From positions 1 to 7,199 of the forward strand of contig CANPWI010000072.1 of the NCBI GenBank assembly GCA_947584125.1: 7,199 bases of DNA. Direction: 5' to 3'. This stretch comes from an uncultured Clostridia bacterium. GTDB taxonomy: Bacteria > Bacillota > Clostridia > TANB77 > CAG-508. The position numbers were made by a program, and so were the translations under genes. Every line of letters begins with the position of its first letter. Position 1 is the stretch's first letter. The notes beneath the pieces were generated by a model. It searched no databases. It was not told where the DNA came from and saw only the letters and a program-made list of their open reading frames with translations. Positions 1 to 5,449 of the stretch are shown here, piece by piece.

Positions 1-653
1 ATTTTTTCTGCAACTTCTTTTGCAACGTCTTCTGCAAGCTTATTTATTTTAACACTAACCTCTGATGAATATAATACTCCTTTTTCTTTGTAAAATTCTA
101 CTATTGGTTCTGATGTTTCATAATATGTTTTTAATCTATTTCTTATTGTTTCTTCTGTATCGTCTTTTCTTTGTATTAATTCACTTCCACATTTATCACA
201 AATACCTTCTTGTTTTGGTGGATTCATTGTTGTGTTAAATACTGCTTTACATTCTTGATTTGTACAAACTCTCCTGTTTGAAATTCTTTCTATAATTTCT
301 TCTTCTGGTGTTGTTAAGTTTATTGCCATATCTACTTTTTTACCTTGTTTTTGAAGCATTTCTTCTAGTTTTATTGCTTGTTCTTTTGTTCTTGGGAATC
401 CATCTAGAATAACTCCTTTTTCTAAATCTGGTTCGTTTAATCTTTCTGAAACAACCTCAATAACAATATCATCTGGTACAAGTAATCCTTTTTCCATATA
501 TTCTGCAACTTTCATACCTAACTCTGTTTTTTCTTTGATAGCTTTTCTAAAAATATCACCTGTAGAAACTTGTTTAATTCCTACTTTCTCTTGTAGTATT
601 CCTGCTACTGTTCCTTTTCCTGTTCCTGGTGCTCCAAGCATAATAATTACCAT
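1..653 (-). CDS. adk: Adenylate kinase with zinc-type LID, C-terminal end cut by the window edge
   Basis: Cytosolic enzyme that converts AMP + ATP to 2 ADP. I translated 217 codons without a stop; the family is usually about 214–218 residues, so only a few are probably missing. The P-loop GAPGTGKGT is at residues 7–15, the AMP-site motif DGFPR at 84–88, and LID arginines at 123 and 127. Four LID cysteines sit at 130, 135, 152 and 155, followed by the usual Asp-Asp pair. The zinc-binding LID is typical of Gram-positive bacteria, but the first knuckle here is C-x4-C rather than C-x2-C. The ATG at 651–653 is chosen because it directly precedes the P-loop strand and has an AAAGGAGAG ribosome site at 661–669. 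adk follows secY, as in many Bacillota, but across a 137-bp spacer holding a hairpin, so it may be transcribed partly on its own. Identity is secure. Confidence 0.97.
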   Translation of the reverse strand, partial: MVIIMLGAPGTGKGTVAGILQEKVGIKQVSTGDIFRKAIKEKTELGMKVAEYMEKGLLVPDDIVIEVVSERLNEPDLEKGVILDGFPRTKEQAIKLEEMLQKQGKKVDMAINLTTPEEEIIERISNRRVCTNQECKAVFNTTMNPPKQEGICDKCGSELIQRKDDTEETIRNRLKTYYETSEPIVEFYKEKGVLYSSEVSVKINKLAEDVAKEVAEK

Positions 654-690
654 ATTTCATCTCTCCTTTGATTATTAGGTAAAAACCCAT

Positions 691-760
691 TTTATTTTAT
701 AATATACTTTATTAAATAATTATTAAAAAATATAAAATAATTATTTAAGAAAATATATTT
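691..760. other. A/T-only spacer upstream of adk with short palindromes
   Basis: Only two G/C bases occur in these 70 bp. The core AATAATTATT, itself a perfect palindrome, appears twice (715–724 and 736–745). The second copy extends to a 12-bp palindrome at 735–746. A 10-bp perfect inverted repeat pairs 692–701 with 731–740. The minus strand offers several -10-like hexamers (for example TATTAT at 699–704), so an adk promoter may lie here, but no convincing -35 is visible. At this base composition, short palindromes are partly expected by chance. Confidence 0.4.
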
Positions 761-783
761 GAGCGGGCATAAAACCCGCCCTC
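761..783 (-). terminator. GC-rich hairpin after secY, probable terminator or attenuator
   Basis: On the minus strand a GCGGG/CCCGC stem (775–779 with 763–767) closes a 7-nt loop. It can be lengthened by two pairs across a GG bulge. It starts 8 nt after the secY stop. It is by far the most GC-rich patch in this spacer, which suggests selection for a stable stem. The minus-strand tail (AAATATATTTTC) is only partly U-rich. On the plus strand the stem is followed by a better T-rich stretch, so a two-way terminator or a 3'-end stabiliser is also possible. It probably limits read-through from the ribosomal operon into adk. Confidence 0.5.
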
Positions 784-790
784 TTTTCTT

Positions 791-2113
791 TTACTCTAAG
801 AATCCTTTATAATGTCTCATTACTAATTGAGATTCTAATTGTTGAACTGTTTCTAATGCAACTCCAACTACGATAAGTATTGATGTTCCTCCAAATGCAA
901 GATTTAAATTTGTAAATCTTAAAAGCATTGGTACTATAGCTATAATTGCTAAGAAAAATCCTCCGAACCATGTTAGTTTAGATATAATAGATGATAAATA
1001 CTCTGTTGTTGGCTTTCCAGCTCTAATTCCAGGTATGAATCCTCCATTTTTCTTTATGTTATTAGAAACTTCAGCTGGATTAAATGTTGCATAAGTATAG
1101 AAGAATGTAAATCCAACTATTAGTAATAAATAAACTATTGCATTTGCTATTGAATATCCAATTGGAACATTTGATGTAGATGTTGCAATTGAAAATTTAT
1201 ATAATCCTGCTAAAAATCCTGTTTGACCTGCAATATCTTTATTAAATATTTGAATTATCATTGCTGGGAATGTCATAAATGATGAAGCAAAGATAACTGG
1301 CATTACACCTGCCATAGCAAGTTTTAATGGAATATGTGTACTTTGTCCTCCATACATTTTTCTTCCTACAACTTTTTTAGCATATTGAACAGGAACTCTT
1401 CTTTCTGCTTGTTGTACAAATACAACTCCTGCTACTAATATAATTGCTCCAATAATAATTCCTAATGCAGTAAGTAATCCTGTTGTTGAAAATCCTTCAC
1501 TTGTCATCATAAGATTCCAAATTGTAACTACACCACCTGGTAATCCTGATATAATACCTATGAATATAATCATTGATATACCATTACCAATTCCCTTTGA
1601 TGTAATTTGTTCTCCTAGCCACATAAGTAGTGCTGTACCTGTCATTAATGAAAGTACTACTATAAATCCTGTTAAAAAGCTTGTATCTACAAATATTCCT
1701 GATGATTTGTATGATAAAAATATTCCTAAACTTTCTATTAATGCAAGTATAATTGTTAATATTTTTGTGTATCTATTCATTTTAGTTCTTCCTTCTTCTC
1801 CGCCTTCTTTAGCTAATTTTTCCAAAGAAGGAATAACCATTGCTAATAACTGAATAACAATTGATGCTGTTATGTATGGACTAATAGACATTGCGAATAT
1901 TGAAAATCTTGAAAATGCTCCACCTGATATTATATCTATTAATCCGCTTAAACCATTTGCAGATGAATTCATAGCATCACTAAGTGCTATTGCATCTACT
2001 CCTGGTATTGTTATAAAACAACCTAATCTAAATATTATAATTAATACTAGTGTATATAATAATTTTTTTCTTACCTCTGGTGTTGAAATAGCATTTTTTA
2101 TTGTTTTGAACAA
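791..2113 (-). CDS. secY: Preprotein translocase channel subunit SecY
   Basis: Forms the protein-conducting pore of the SecYEG translocon in the cytoplasmic membrane, working with SecA and the ribosome. The 440 residues match the usual length and show about ten hydrophobic helices, roughly at 18–38, 70–95, 116–135, 146–168, 178–196, 213–234, 264–285, 318–342, 378–397 and 402–420. Family landmarks are the plug/TM2 stretch around 57–90 (SGG at 63–65), GIGNGIS at 174–180, the cytosolic QQAERRVPVQYAK loop at 234–246, and the C5 loop GIRAG at 362–366, where the usual form is GIRPG. The start is TTG at 2111–2113: the preceding codon is the rplO stop, the next in-frame Met is residue 48, and MFKTIKNA matches the family N-terminus. 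A GAGGTGA ribosome site lies inside the rplO 3' end. Expression is probably coupled to rplO translation. Confidence 0.98.
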   Translation of the reverse strand: MFKTIKNAISTPEVRKKLLYTLVLIIIFRLGCFITIPGVDAIALSDAMNSSANGLSGLIDIISGGAFSRFSIFAMSISPYITASIVIQLLAMVIPSLEKLAKEGGEEGRTKMNRYTKILTIILALIESLGIFLSYKSSGIFVDTSFLTGFIVVLSLMTGTALLMWLGEQITSKGIGNGISMIIFIGIISGLPGGVVTIWNLMMTSEGFSTTGLLTALGIIIGAIILVAGVVFVQQAERRVPVQYAKKVVGRKMYGGQSTHIPLKLAMAGVMPVIFASSFMTFPAMIIQIFNKDIAGQTGFLAGLYKFSIATSTSNVPIGYSIANAIVYLLLIVGFTFFYTYATFNPAEVSNNIKKNGGFIPGIRAGKPTTEYLSSIISKLTWFGGFFLAIIAIVPMLLRFTNLNLAFGGTSILIVVGVALETVQQLESQLVMRHYKGFLE

Positions 2114-2126
2114 CTAAATCACCTCT
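2111..2126 (-). promoter_or_regulatory. secY ribosome-binding site and TTG start within the rplO end
   Basis: Minus-strand AGAGGTGAT (2118–2126) lies about 8 nt (counted from GAGG) before the TTG start. These bases also encode the last Ile-Glu-Val-Ile of L15. The rplO TAG (2114–2116) and the secY TTG are adjacent and in the same frame. This site fixes the secY start and implies termination followed by re-initiation on the next codon. Confidence 0.85.
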
Positions 2127-2548
2127 ATCTTTCCACCTACAGATTCTATTTTTTCTGCAGCTGTTTTAGTAAATCTTTTAGCTTTAACTGTAAGCTTTTT
2201 ATCTAATTTTCCTGTACCAATAACAACAATTCCATCATTTACTTTACTAATAATTCCATCAGCTAATAATGTTTCTGCTGTTACCTCATTTACAGTTGAT
2301 TTATTTAGCATTGTTAAAGTTACTTCTACATAGTTTTTTGCATGAATATTTGTAAATCCTCTTTTAGGTAATCTTCTATATAAAGGTGTTTGACCTCCTT
2401 CAAAACCACGTCTAACTCCACCACCTGATCTTGCTTTTTGTCCTTTATGTCCTCTACCAGATGTTTTACCTAATCCAGAACCAATTCCACGACCAACTCT
2501 TCTTCTTGTTTCTTTTTTAACTGCTGGTTTCAATTCACCTAATTGCAT
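2114..2548 (-). CDS. rplO: 50S ribosomal protein L15
   Basis: Late-assembly protein of the large subunit that binds 23S rRNA through a long, basic, glycine-rich N-terminal extension. That extension is clear here: RRVGRGIGSGLGKTSGRGHK spans 16–35, followed by GQKARSGGG (36–44) and RRGFEGGQTPLYRRLPKRGF (46–65). The C-terminal signature KIESVGGKIEVI (133–144) closes the protein. The 144 residues are normal for the family. The ATG at 2546–2548 has a strong AAGGAGG site about 10 nt upstream. The upstream neighbour is rpsE, 41 bp away, where rpmD would normally lie. The stop is TAG, abutting secY in the same frame. Identity is secure. Confidence 0.98.
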   Translation of the reverse strand: MQLGELKPAVKKETRRRVGRGIGSGLGKTSGRGHKGQKARSGGGVRRGFEGGQTPLYRRLPKRGFTNIHAKNYVEVTLTMLNKSTVNEVTAETLLADGIISKVNDGIVVIGTGKLDKKLTVKAKRFTKTAAEKIESVGGKIEVI

Positions 2549-2589
2549 TATGCTTGCACCTCCTTATTTTTTATCTTTTATCGTTTATA

Positions 2590-3078
2590 TTATAAGATAT
2601 CTTCTACCTTTTTACCTCTTTTTCTAGCAATTTCTTCAACTGTTTTCATGTTTTTAAGTCCTTCTATTGTTGCATAAACTACATTTCTTGGATTATTTGT
2701 TCCTATAACCTTTGTTCTAATATCTTTATATCCTGCAAGTTCTAGAACAGGTCTTACGCTACCTCCAGCTATAACTCCTGTACCTTCAGCAGCTGGCTTT
2801 AGCATAACACTTGCACTACCAAATTTTCCAACAAATTCATGTGGTATTGTTGTTCCTACAACTGGAACTGTAACTAAGTTTTTCTTAGCATCTTCAATAG
2901 CTTTTTTAATAGCATCTGGAACTTCAGCAGCTTTACCATTTCCAACACCAATATGTCCTTGTTCATCTCCAACAACAACAACAGCACTAAATCTAAAAGT
3001 TCTACCACCTTTAACAACTTTTGCAACTCTATTAATTGCTACAACTTTCTCTTTTAATTCCATTGTATTTTCTTCCAT
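2590..3078 (-). CDS. rpsE: 30S ribosomal protein S5
   Basis: Small-subunit protein near the body/head junction that contributes to decoding accuracy and mRNA entry; its N-terminal loop borders the spectinomycin site. The double-stranded-RNA-binding-like N-terminal domain is at about 12–75, with VKGGRTFRFSA at 22–32 and GHIGVGNGKAAEVPDAIKKA at 41–60. The C-terminal domain contains GTGVIAGGSVRPVLELAG at 99–116 and TNNPRNVV at 127–134. The 162 residues are normal. The ATG at 3076–3078 is chosen because an in-frame TAA lies directly before it. The AGGAGG site (3092–3097) is 13 nt away, somewhat long; a second Met at residue 6 would be much farther. It follows rplR by 24 bp. Downstream, rpmD is missing. 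Confidence 0.98.
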   Translation of the reverse strand: MEENTMELKEKVVAINRVAKVVKGGRTFRFSAVVVVGDEQGHIGVGNGKAAEVPDAIKKAIEDAKKNLVTVPVVGTTIPHEFVGKFGSASVMLKPAAEGTGVIAGGSVRPVLELAGYKDIRTKVIGTNNPRNVVYATIEGLKNMKTVEEIARKRGKKVEDIL

Positions 3079-3102
3079 TTAAACTTAATATCCTCCTTTC
3101 TA

Positions 3103-3462
3103 CTAAAACTTTAATCCAGCTTCACGAGCTGCTTCTGCTAATTCTTTAACTATACCATGATAAATATATCCACCTCTATCATAAACTACAGTACTTATAT
3201 TTTTTTCAGTTGCTCTTTTAGCAATTAAAGTACCAACTTCTTTAGCAGCTGCTTTATTAGAATGTTTTGTTTTAACTTCTTCGTCTAAAGTAGATGCTTG
3301 AACTAAAGTCTTACCTGAAACATCATCTATTACTTGTGCATAAATATTCTTATTACTTCTATAAACACATAATCTTGGACATTCAGCTGTTCCACTTATT
3401 TTTCTACGAACACGAATATGTCTTCTTGTTCTTTCGAACTTTCTATCTGTTTTTGTAATCAT
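3103..3462 (-). CDS. rplR: 50S ribosomal protein L18
   Basis: Binds 5S rRNA and, with L5, docks it into the central protuberance of the 50S subunit. The 119 residues are typical. The very basic N-terminus (RKFERTRRHIRVRRKISG, 7–24) is the rRNA-binding tail. PRLCVYRSNKNIYAQVIDD (29–47) and VVYDRGGYIYHGIVKELAEA (92–111) are core motifs, ending in AAREAGLKF as expected. ATG at 3460–3462 follows a GAAAGGAGAG site. It sits in the standard rplF–rplR–rpsE order with 27 and 24 bp gaps and stops with TAG. Nothing is missing. Confidence 0.98.
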   Translation of the reverse strand: MITKTDRKFERTRRHIRVRRKISGTAECPRLCVYRSNKNIYAQVIDDVSGKTLVQASTLDEEVKTKHSNKAAAKEVGTLIAKRATEKNISTVVYDRGGYIYHGIVKELAEAAREAGLKF

Positions 3463-3489
3463 TTTTCTCTCCTTTCTAATGATTAAATA

Positions 3490-4029
3490 TTATTTTTTAC
3501 CTGCTTTACCTTCTTTACGTCTAATAACTTCATCAGCATATTTAATACCTTTACCTCTATATACCTCAGGTGGTCTCTTTGTTCTTATAACTGCTGCTGT
3601 TTGACCAACTAATTCTTTATCAATTCCTCTTACGATAATTTGATTTGGATTTGGTACATCAAAAGTAATTCCATTTGGAGCTTCCATTTCTACTGTATGT
3701 GAATATCCAAGTGTAAGTACTAAATTATTTCCTTGTTTTTGTACTCTATATCCAACACCATTTATCTCTAATTCTTTTTTAAATTCGTCTTTAACACCTA
3801 TAATCATGTTATTAATTAAAGTTCTTGTTAATCCGTGTAATGCTCTATTTTCTGGTTCATTATCAGGTCTTGTAACTGTAACAACATTATTATCTAAAGA
3901 AATTGTCATATTTTTATGAAATTCTTTTTCTAATGTTCCCTTAGGTCCTGTTACAGTAACTTTTTGTCCATCAACCTTAACTGTTACACCTTCTGGTACA
4001 TTTATAGGGCTATTTCCTATTCTTGACAT
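3490..4029 (-). CDS. rplF: 50S ribosomal protein L6
   Basis: Large-subunit protein near the sarcin–ricin loop and the factor-binding site; it consists of two similar alpha/beta domains. The N-terminus is MSRIGNSPINVP, with TVTGPKGTLEKEF at 25–37. The second domain begins near 83 (KKELEINGVGYR at 84–95). The family signature region is RPPEVYRGKGIKY at 152–164, with a basic tail. Length, 179 residues, is normal. ATG at 4027–4029 has an AAGGAGGG site about 9 nt upstream. It is separated from rpsH by 44 bp and from rplR by 27 bp, consistent with a single transcript. Confidence 0.98.
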   Translation of the reverse strand: MSRIGNSPINVPEGVTVKVDGQKVTVTGPKGTLEKEFHKNMTISLDNNVVTVTRPDNEPENRALHGLTRTLINNMIIGVKDEFKKELEINGVGYRVQKQGNNLVLTLGYSHTVEMEAPNGITFDVPNPNQIIVRGIDKELVGQTAAVIRTKRPPEVYRGKGIKYADEVIRRKEGKAGKK

Positions 4030-4073
4030 TAAAGTTTCCCTCCTTATTATTTTTATGTATTAATAAATTTATA

Positions 4074-4472
4074 TTACCAAATATAAGCTAATACTTCTCC
4101 ACCAACATTGTTTTGTCTTGCTTGCTTATCTGTCATTATTCCTTTTGATGTTGAAATTAAAGCAATTCCTAAACCATTTAATACTTTAGGTAATTCTTCG
4201 CAATTAGCATATACTCTTAATCCTGGTTTACTAATTCTTTTTAATCCAGCAATAACTCTATTTCCTTTTTCATCATATTTAAGAGTTATTCTTATAATAC
4301 CTTGATTATCTGTATCTATTTCTTCAAAAGATTTGATATATCCTTCTTTAAACAAAATATCTGCTATTGATTTTTTCATTTTTGATGCTGGAATATCAAC
4401 TGTTTTATGTTTTGAACTATTTGCATTTCTAATTCTTGTTAACATATCTGCAATTGGATCTGTAATATTCAA
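4074..4472 (-). CDS. rpsH: 30S ribosomal protein S8 (TTG start)
   Basis: Primary 16S rRNA-binding protein of the central domain; in E. coli it is also the translational repressor of the spc operon, which cannot be assumed here. MNITDPIADMLTRIRNAN at 1–18 and the signature GIALISTSKGIMTDKQARQ at 102–120, ending in VGGEVLAYIW, are diagnostic. The 132 residues are standard. The first codon is TTG at 4470–4472. An in-frame TAA lies four codons upstream and the next Met is residue 10, inside the conserved N-terminal helix, so TTG must be the start. The gap to the preceding gene, rpsN, is the widest between ribosomal genes in this window and is filled by a long palindrome. Confidence 0.98.
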   Translation of the reverse strand: MNITDPIADMLTRIRNANSSKHKTVDIPASKMKKSIADILFKEGYIKSFEEIDTDNQGIIRITLKYDEKGNRVIAGLKRISKPGLRVYANCEELPKVLNGLGIALISTSKGIMTDKQARQNNVGGEVLAYIW

Positions 4473-4488
4473 CTTTTTTTACCTCCTT
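4470..4488 (-). promoter_or_regulatory. rpsH ribosome-binding site with TTG start
   Basis: Minus-strand AAGGAGGT (4481–4488) followed by an A-run places GGAGG 9 nt before TTG. The near-perfect site probably offsets the weak UUG start. It decides the start codon, because no in-frame ATG or GTG lies between the upstream TAA and TTG. Confidence 0.85.
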
Positions 4489-4505
4489 ATTCTATTATTC
4501 TTATT

Positions 4506-4630
4506 AAAATTAATTAAAAGTAGTAAGATATGCATTTTTATAAATTAATCAAGATGAAAGCATACTTTTTGTATGTTGAATTTTGATTAATGAAATAAAA
4601 ATGTGTAGATTGCTGCTTCTAATTAATTTT
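4506..4630. repeat. 125-bp near-perfect palindrome between rpsN and rpsH
   Basis: Reading inward, 4506–4516 pairs with 4620–4630 (11 bp), 4518–4526 with 4610–4618 (7 pairs plus two G·T), and 4529–4541 with 4595–4607 (11 pairs plus two G·T). The next stems are 4544–4552 with 4583–4591 (9 bp), 4553–4555 with 4580–4582, and 4559–4565 with 4571–4577, closing on a TTTTT loop at 4566–4570. I count 46 Watson–Crick pairs plus six G·T pairs on the plus strand, with only small internal loops. No protein is encoded. It starts 3 nt beyond the rpsN stop codon and occupies most of the 161-bp gap. It could be a small palindromic mobile element (MITE or REP-like), an mRNA-processing or attenuation hairpin, or both. 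Confidence 0.85.
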
Positions 4631-4635
4631 TTTTT
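4506..4635 (+). terminator. Terminator-like hairpin plus T9 on the antisense strand
   Basis: In the plus direction the long palindrome is followed by nine T residues (4627–4635), four of which can pair at the stem base. This resembles an intrinsic terminator for transcription running against the operon. In the operon's own direction no T-tract follows the hairpin, so it should not stop the ribosomal-protein mRNA. The T9 ends at the rpsN stop codon. No plus-strand gene or promoter is evident nearby, so a terminator function is only a possibility. Confidence 0.35.
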
Positions 4636-4819
4636 ACCAGCTAGCTTTTTTCACCCCTGGAATTTCTCCCTTATGAGCTAATTCTCTAAAACAAACACGA
4701 CAAATTCCATATTTTCTTATATAAGCATGTGGTCTTCCACATATTTTACATCTGTTATATTCTCTTGTCTTATATTTTTGTTCTTTTTGTTGTTTTACAA
4801 TCATTGACTTTTTAGCCAT
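4634..4819 (-). CDS. rpsN: 30S ribosomal protein S14, short zinc-binding form (type Z)
   Basis: Late-assembling 16S rRNA-binding protein of the 30S head. The 61 residues and two CxxC knuckles (C24, C27, C40, C43) define the zinc-containing form. The stretch CKICGRPHAYIRKYGICRVC (24–43) and the C-terminal GEIPGVKKASW are classic. In Gram-positive bacteria this form is often called rpsN1 or rpsZ, and some species carry a second cysteine-free copy used under zinc limitation; none is in this window. ATG at 4817–4819 has an AAGGAG site 6 nt away. The gene is flanked by a 9-bp hairpin just upstream of its ribosome site and by the long palindrome directly after its stop. Confidence 0.98.
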   Translation of the reverse strand: MAKKSMIVKQQKEQKYKTREYNRCKICGRPHAYIRKYGICRVCFRELAHKGEIPGVKKASW

Positions 4820-4835
4820 AATTTTCTCCTTCCAT

Positions 4836-4856
4836 TTTATTTATCTTATAAATAAA
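4836..4856 (-). other. 9-bp hairpin just upstream of the rpsN ribosome site
   Basis: 4836–4844 and 4848–4856 are a perfect 9-bp inverted repeat around a 3-nt loop. All pairs are A–T. The stem ends 4 nt before the AAGGAG site of rpsN (4826–4831), so it could modulate ribosome access or protect the mRNA. Because the sequence is all A/T, chance cannot be excluded. Confidence 0.4.
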
Positions 4857-4881
4857 TTTAAAACTCATTTTTAATTGTTAT

Positions 4882-5421
4882 CTATTTTTTAAAAGGCATA
4901 CCTAATAGAGTTAATAACTCTTTAGCTTCTTCATCAGTTTCTGCTGTTGTTACAAATATAATATCCATACCTCTTAATTTATCAACTTTATCATATTCAA
5001 TTTCAGGGAATATTAATTGTTCCTTAACACCCATTGAATAATTTCCTCTACCATCAAAAGAATTTGCTGATACACCTCTAAAATCTCTAACTCTTGGTAA
5101 TGCAACATTAAATAATTTGTATGCAAATTCATACATTCTTTCTTTTCTTAATGTAACTTTACAGCCTACATTAGCACCTTCTCTTAATTTAAATGCTGCA
5201 ATAGATTTTTTTGCCTTTGTAATTACTGGTTTTTGACCTGTAATTAAAGCTAAATCAGAAACTGCATTTTCTAAAGATTTTGGATTATCTTTTATATCTC
5301 CTAATCCTATATTAATAACTATTTTTTCAAGTTTTGGAACTTGCATAACAGATTTATAATTAAATTTTTTCATTAATGCTGGAACTACTTCTTTTTCATA
5401 TTGTTCTCTTAGTTTTTCCAT
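4882..5421 (-). CDS. rplE: 50S ribosomal protein L5
   Basis: Binds 5S rRNA with L18 and forms part of the central protuberance, touching the P-site tRNA. The signature LEKIVINIGLGDIKDNPK lies at 31–48. ITGQKPVITKAKKSIAAFKL (60–79), VTLRKERMYEF (89–99) and ALPRVRDFRG (107–116) follow. FPEIEYDKVDKLRGMDI (138–154) and the ending LLGMPFKK complete a normal 179-residue protein. ATG at 5419–5421 has an AGGAGG site (5434–5439) 12 nt upstream. It is 28 bp after rplX. In E. coli the S8 repressor binds the mRNA near this junction; I see no structure here resembling that site. Stop is TAG. Confidence 0.98.
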   Translation of the reverse strand: MEKLREQYEKEVVPALMKKFNYKSVMQVPKLEKIVINIGLGDIKDNPKSLENAVSDLALITGQKPVITKAKKSIAAFKLREGANVGCKVTLRKERMYEFAYKLFNVALPRVRDFRGVSANSFDGRGNYSMGVKEQLIFPEIEYDKVDKLRGMDIIFVTTAETDEEAKELLTLLGMPFKK

Positions 5422-5449
5422 TGATTATTTCTTCCTCCTTTCATTCAAT

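Noticed and set aside
658..660. An ATG 5 nt upstream of the adk start
   Set aside because: It is out of frame with the P-loop. The ATG at 651–653 gives the canonical adenylate kinase N-terminus at good spacing from the ribosome site.
2114..2116. UAG recoding as an explanation for the in-frame rplO–secY junction
   Set aside because: TAG also ends rplR, rplE and rpmC at family-typical C-termini, so it behaves as a normal stop codon in this genome.
1560..2117. Plus-strand open frames (1560–1853 and 1872–2117) opposite secY
   Set aside because: They are the antisense shadow of the SecY coding sequence. I saw no recognisable motif or ribosome site, and AT-rich membrane-protein codons readily give open antisense frames.
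2549..2589. A degraded rpmD remnant between rpsE and rplO
   Set aside because: The 41 bp hold the rplO ribosome site and A/T filler; nothing resembles L30 codons.
4108..4548. Plus-strand open frames opposite rpsH and running into the palindrome (4108–4305, 4333–4548)
   Set aside because: They are antisense to S8 with no family resemblance; the second ends inside the palindrome arm.
4525..4552. Promoter-like TTGATT–16 nt–TATCTT on the minus strand before rpsH
   Set aside because: Both hexamers fall inside the palindrome and are only partial matches. Such matches are common in A/T-rich sequence, so I do not call a promoter.
5422..5449. An E. coli-like S8 repressor-binding site at the rplX–rplE junction
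   Set aside because: The gap is 28 bp and holds only the rplE ribosome site; I see no matching stem with an internal loop. S8 autoregulation cannot be asserted from this sequence.
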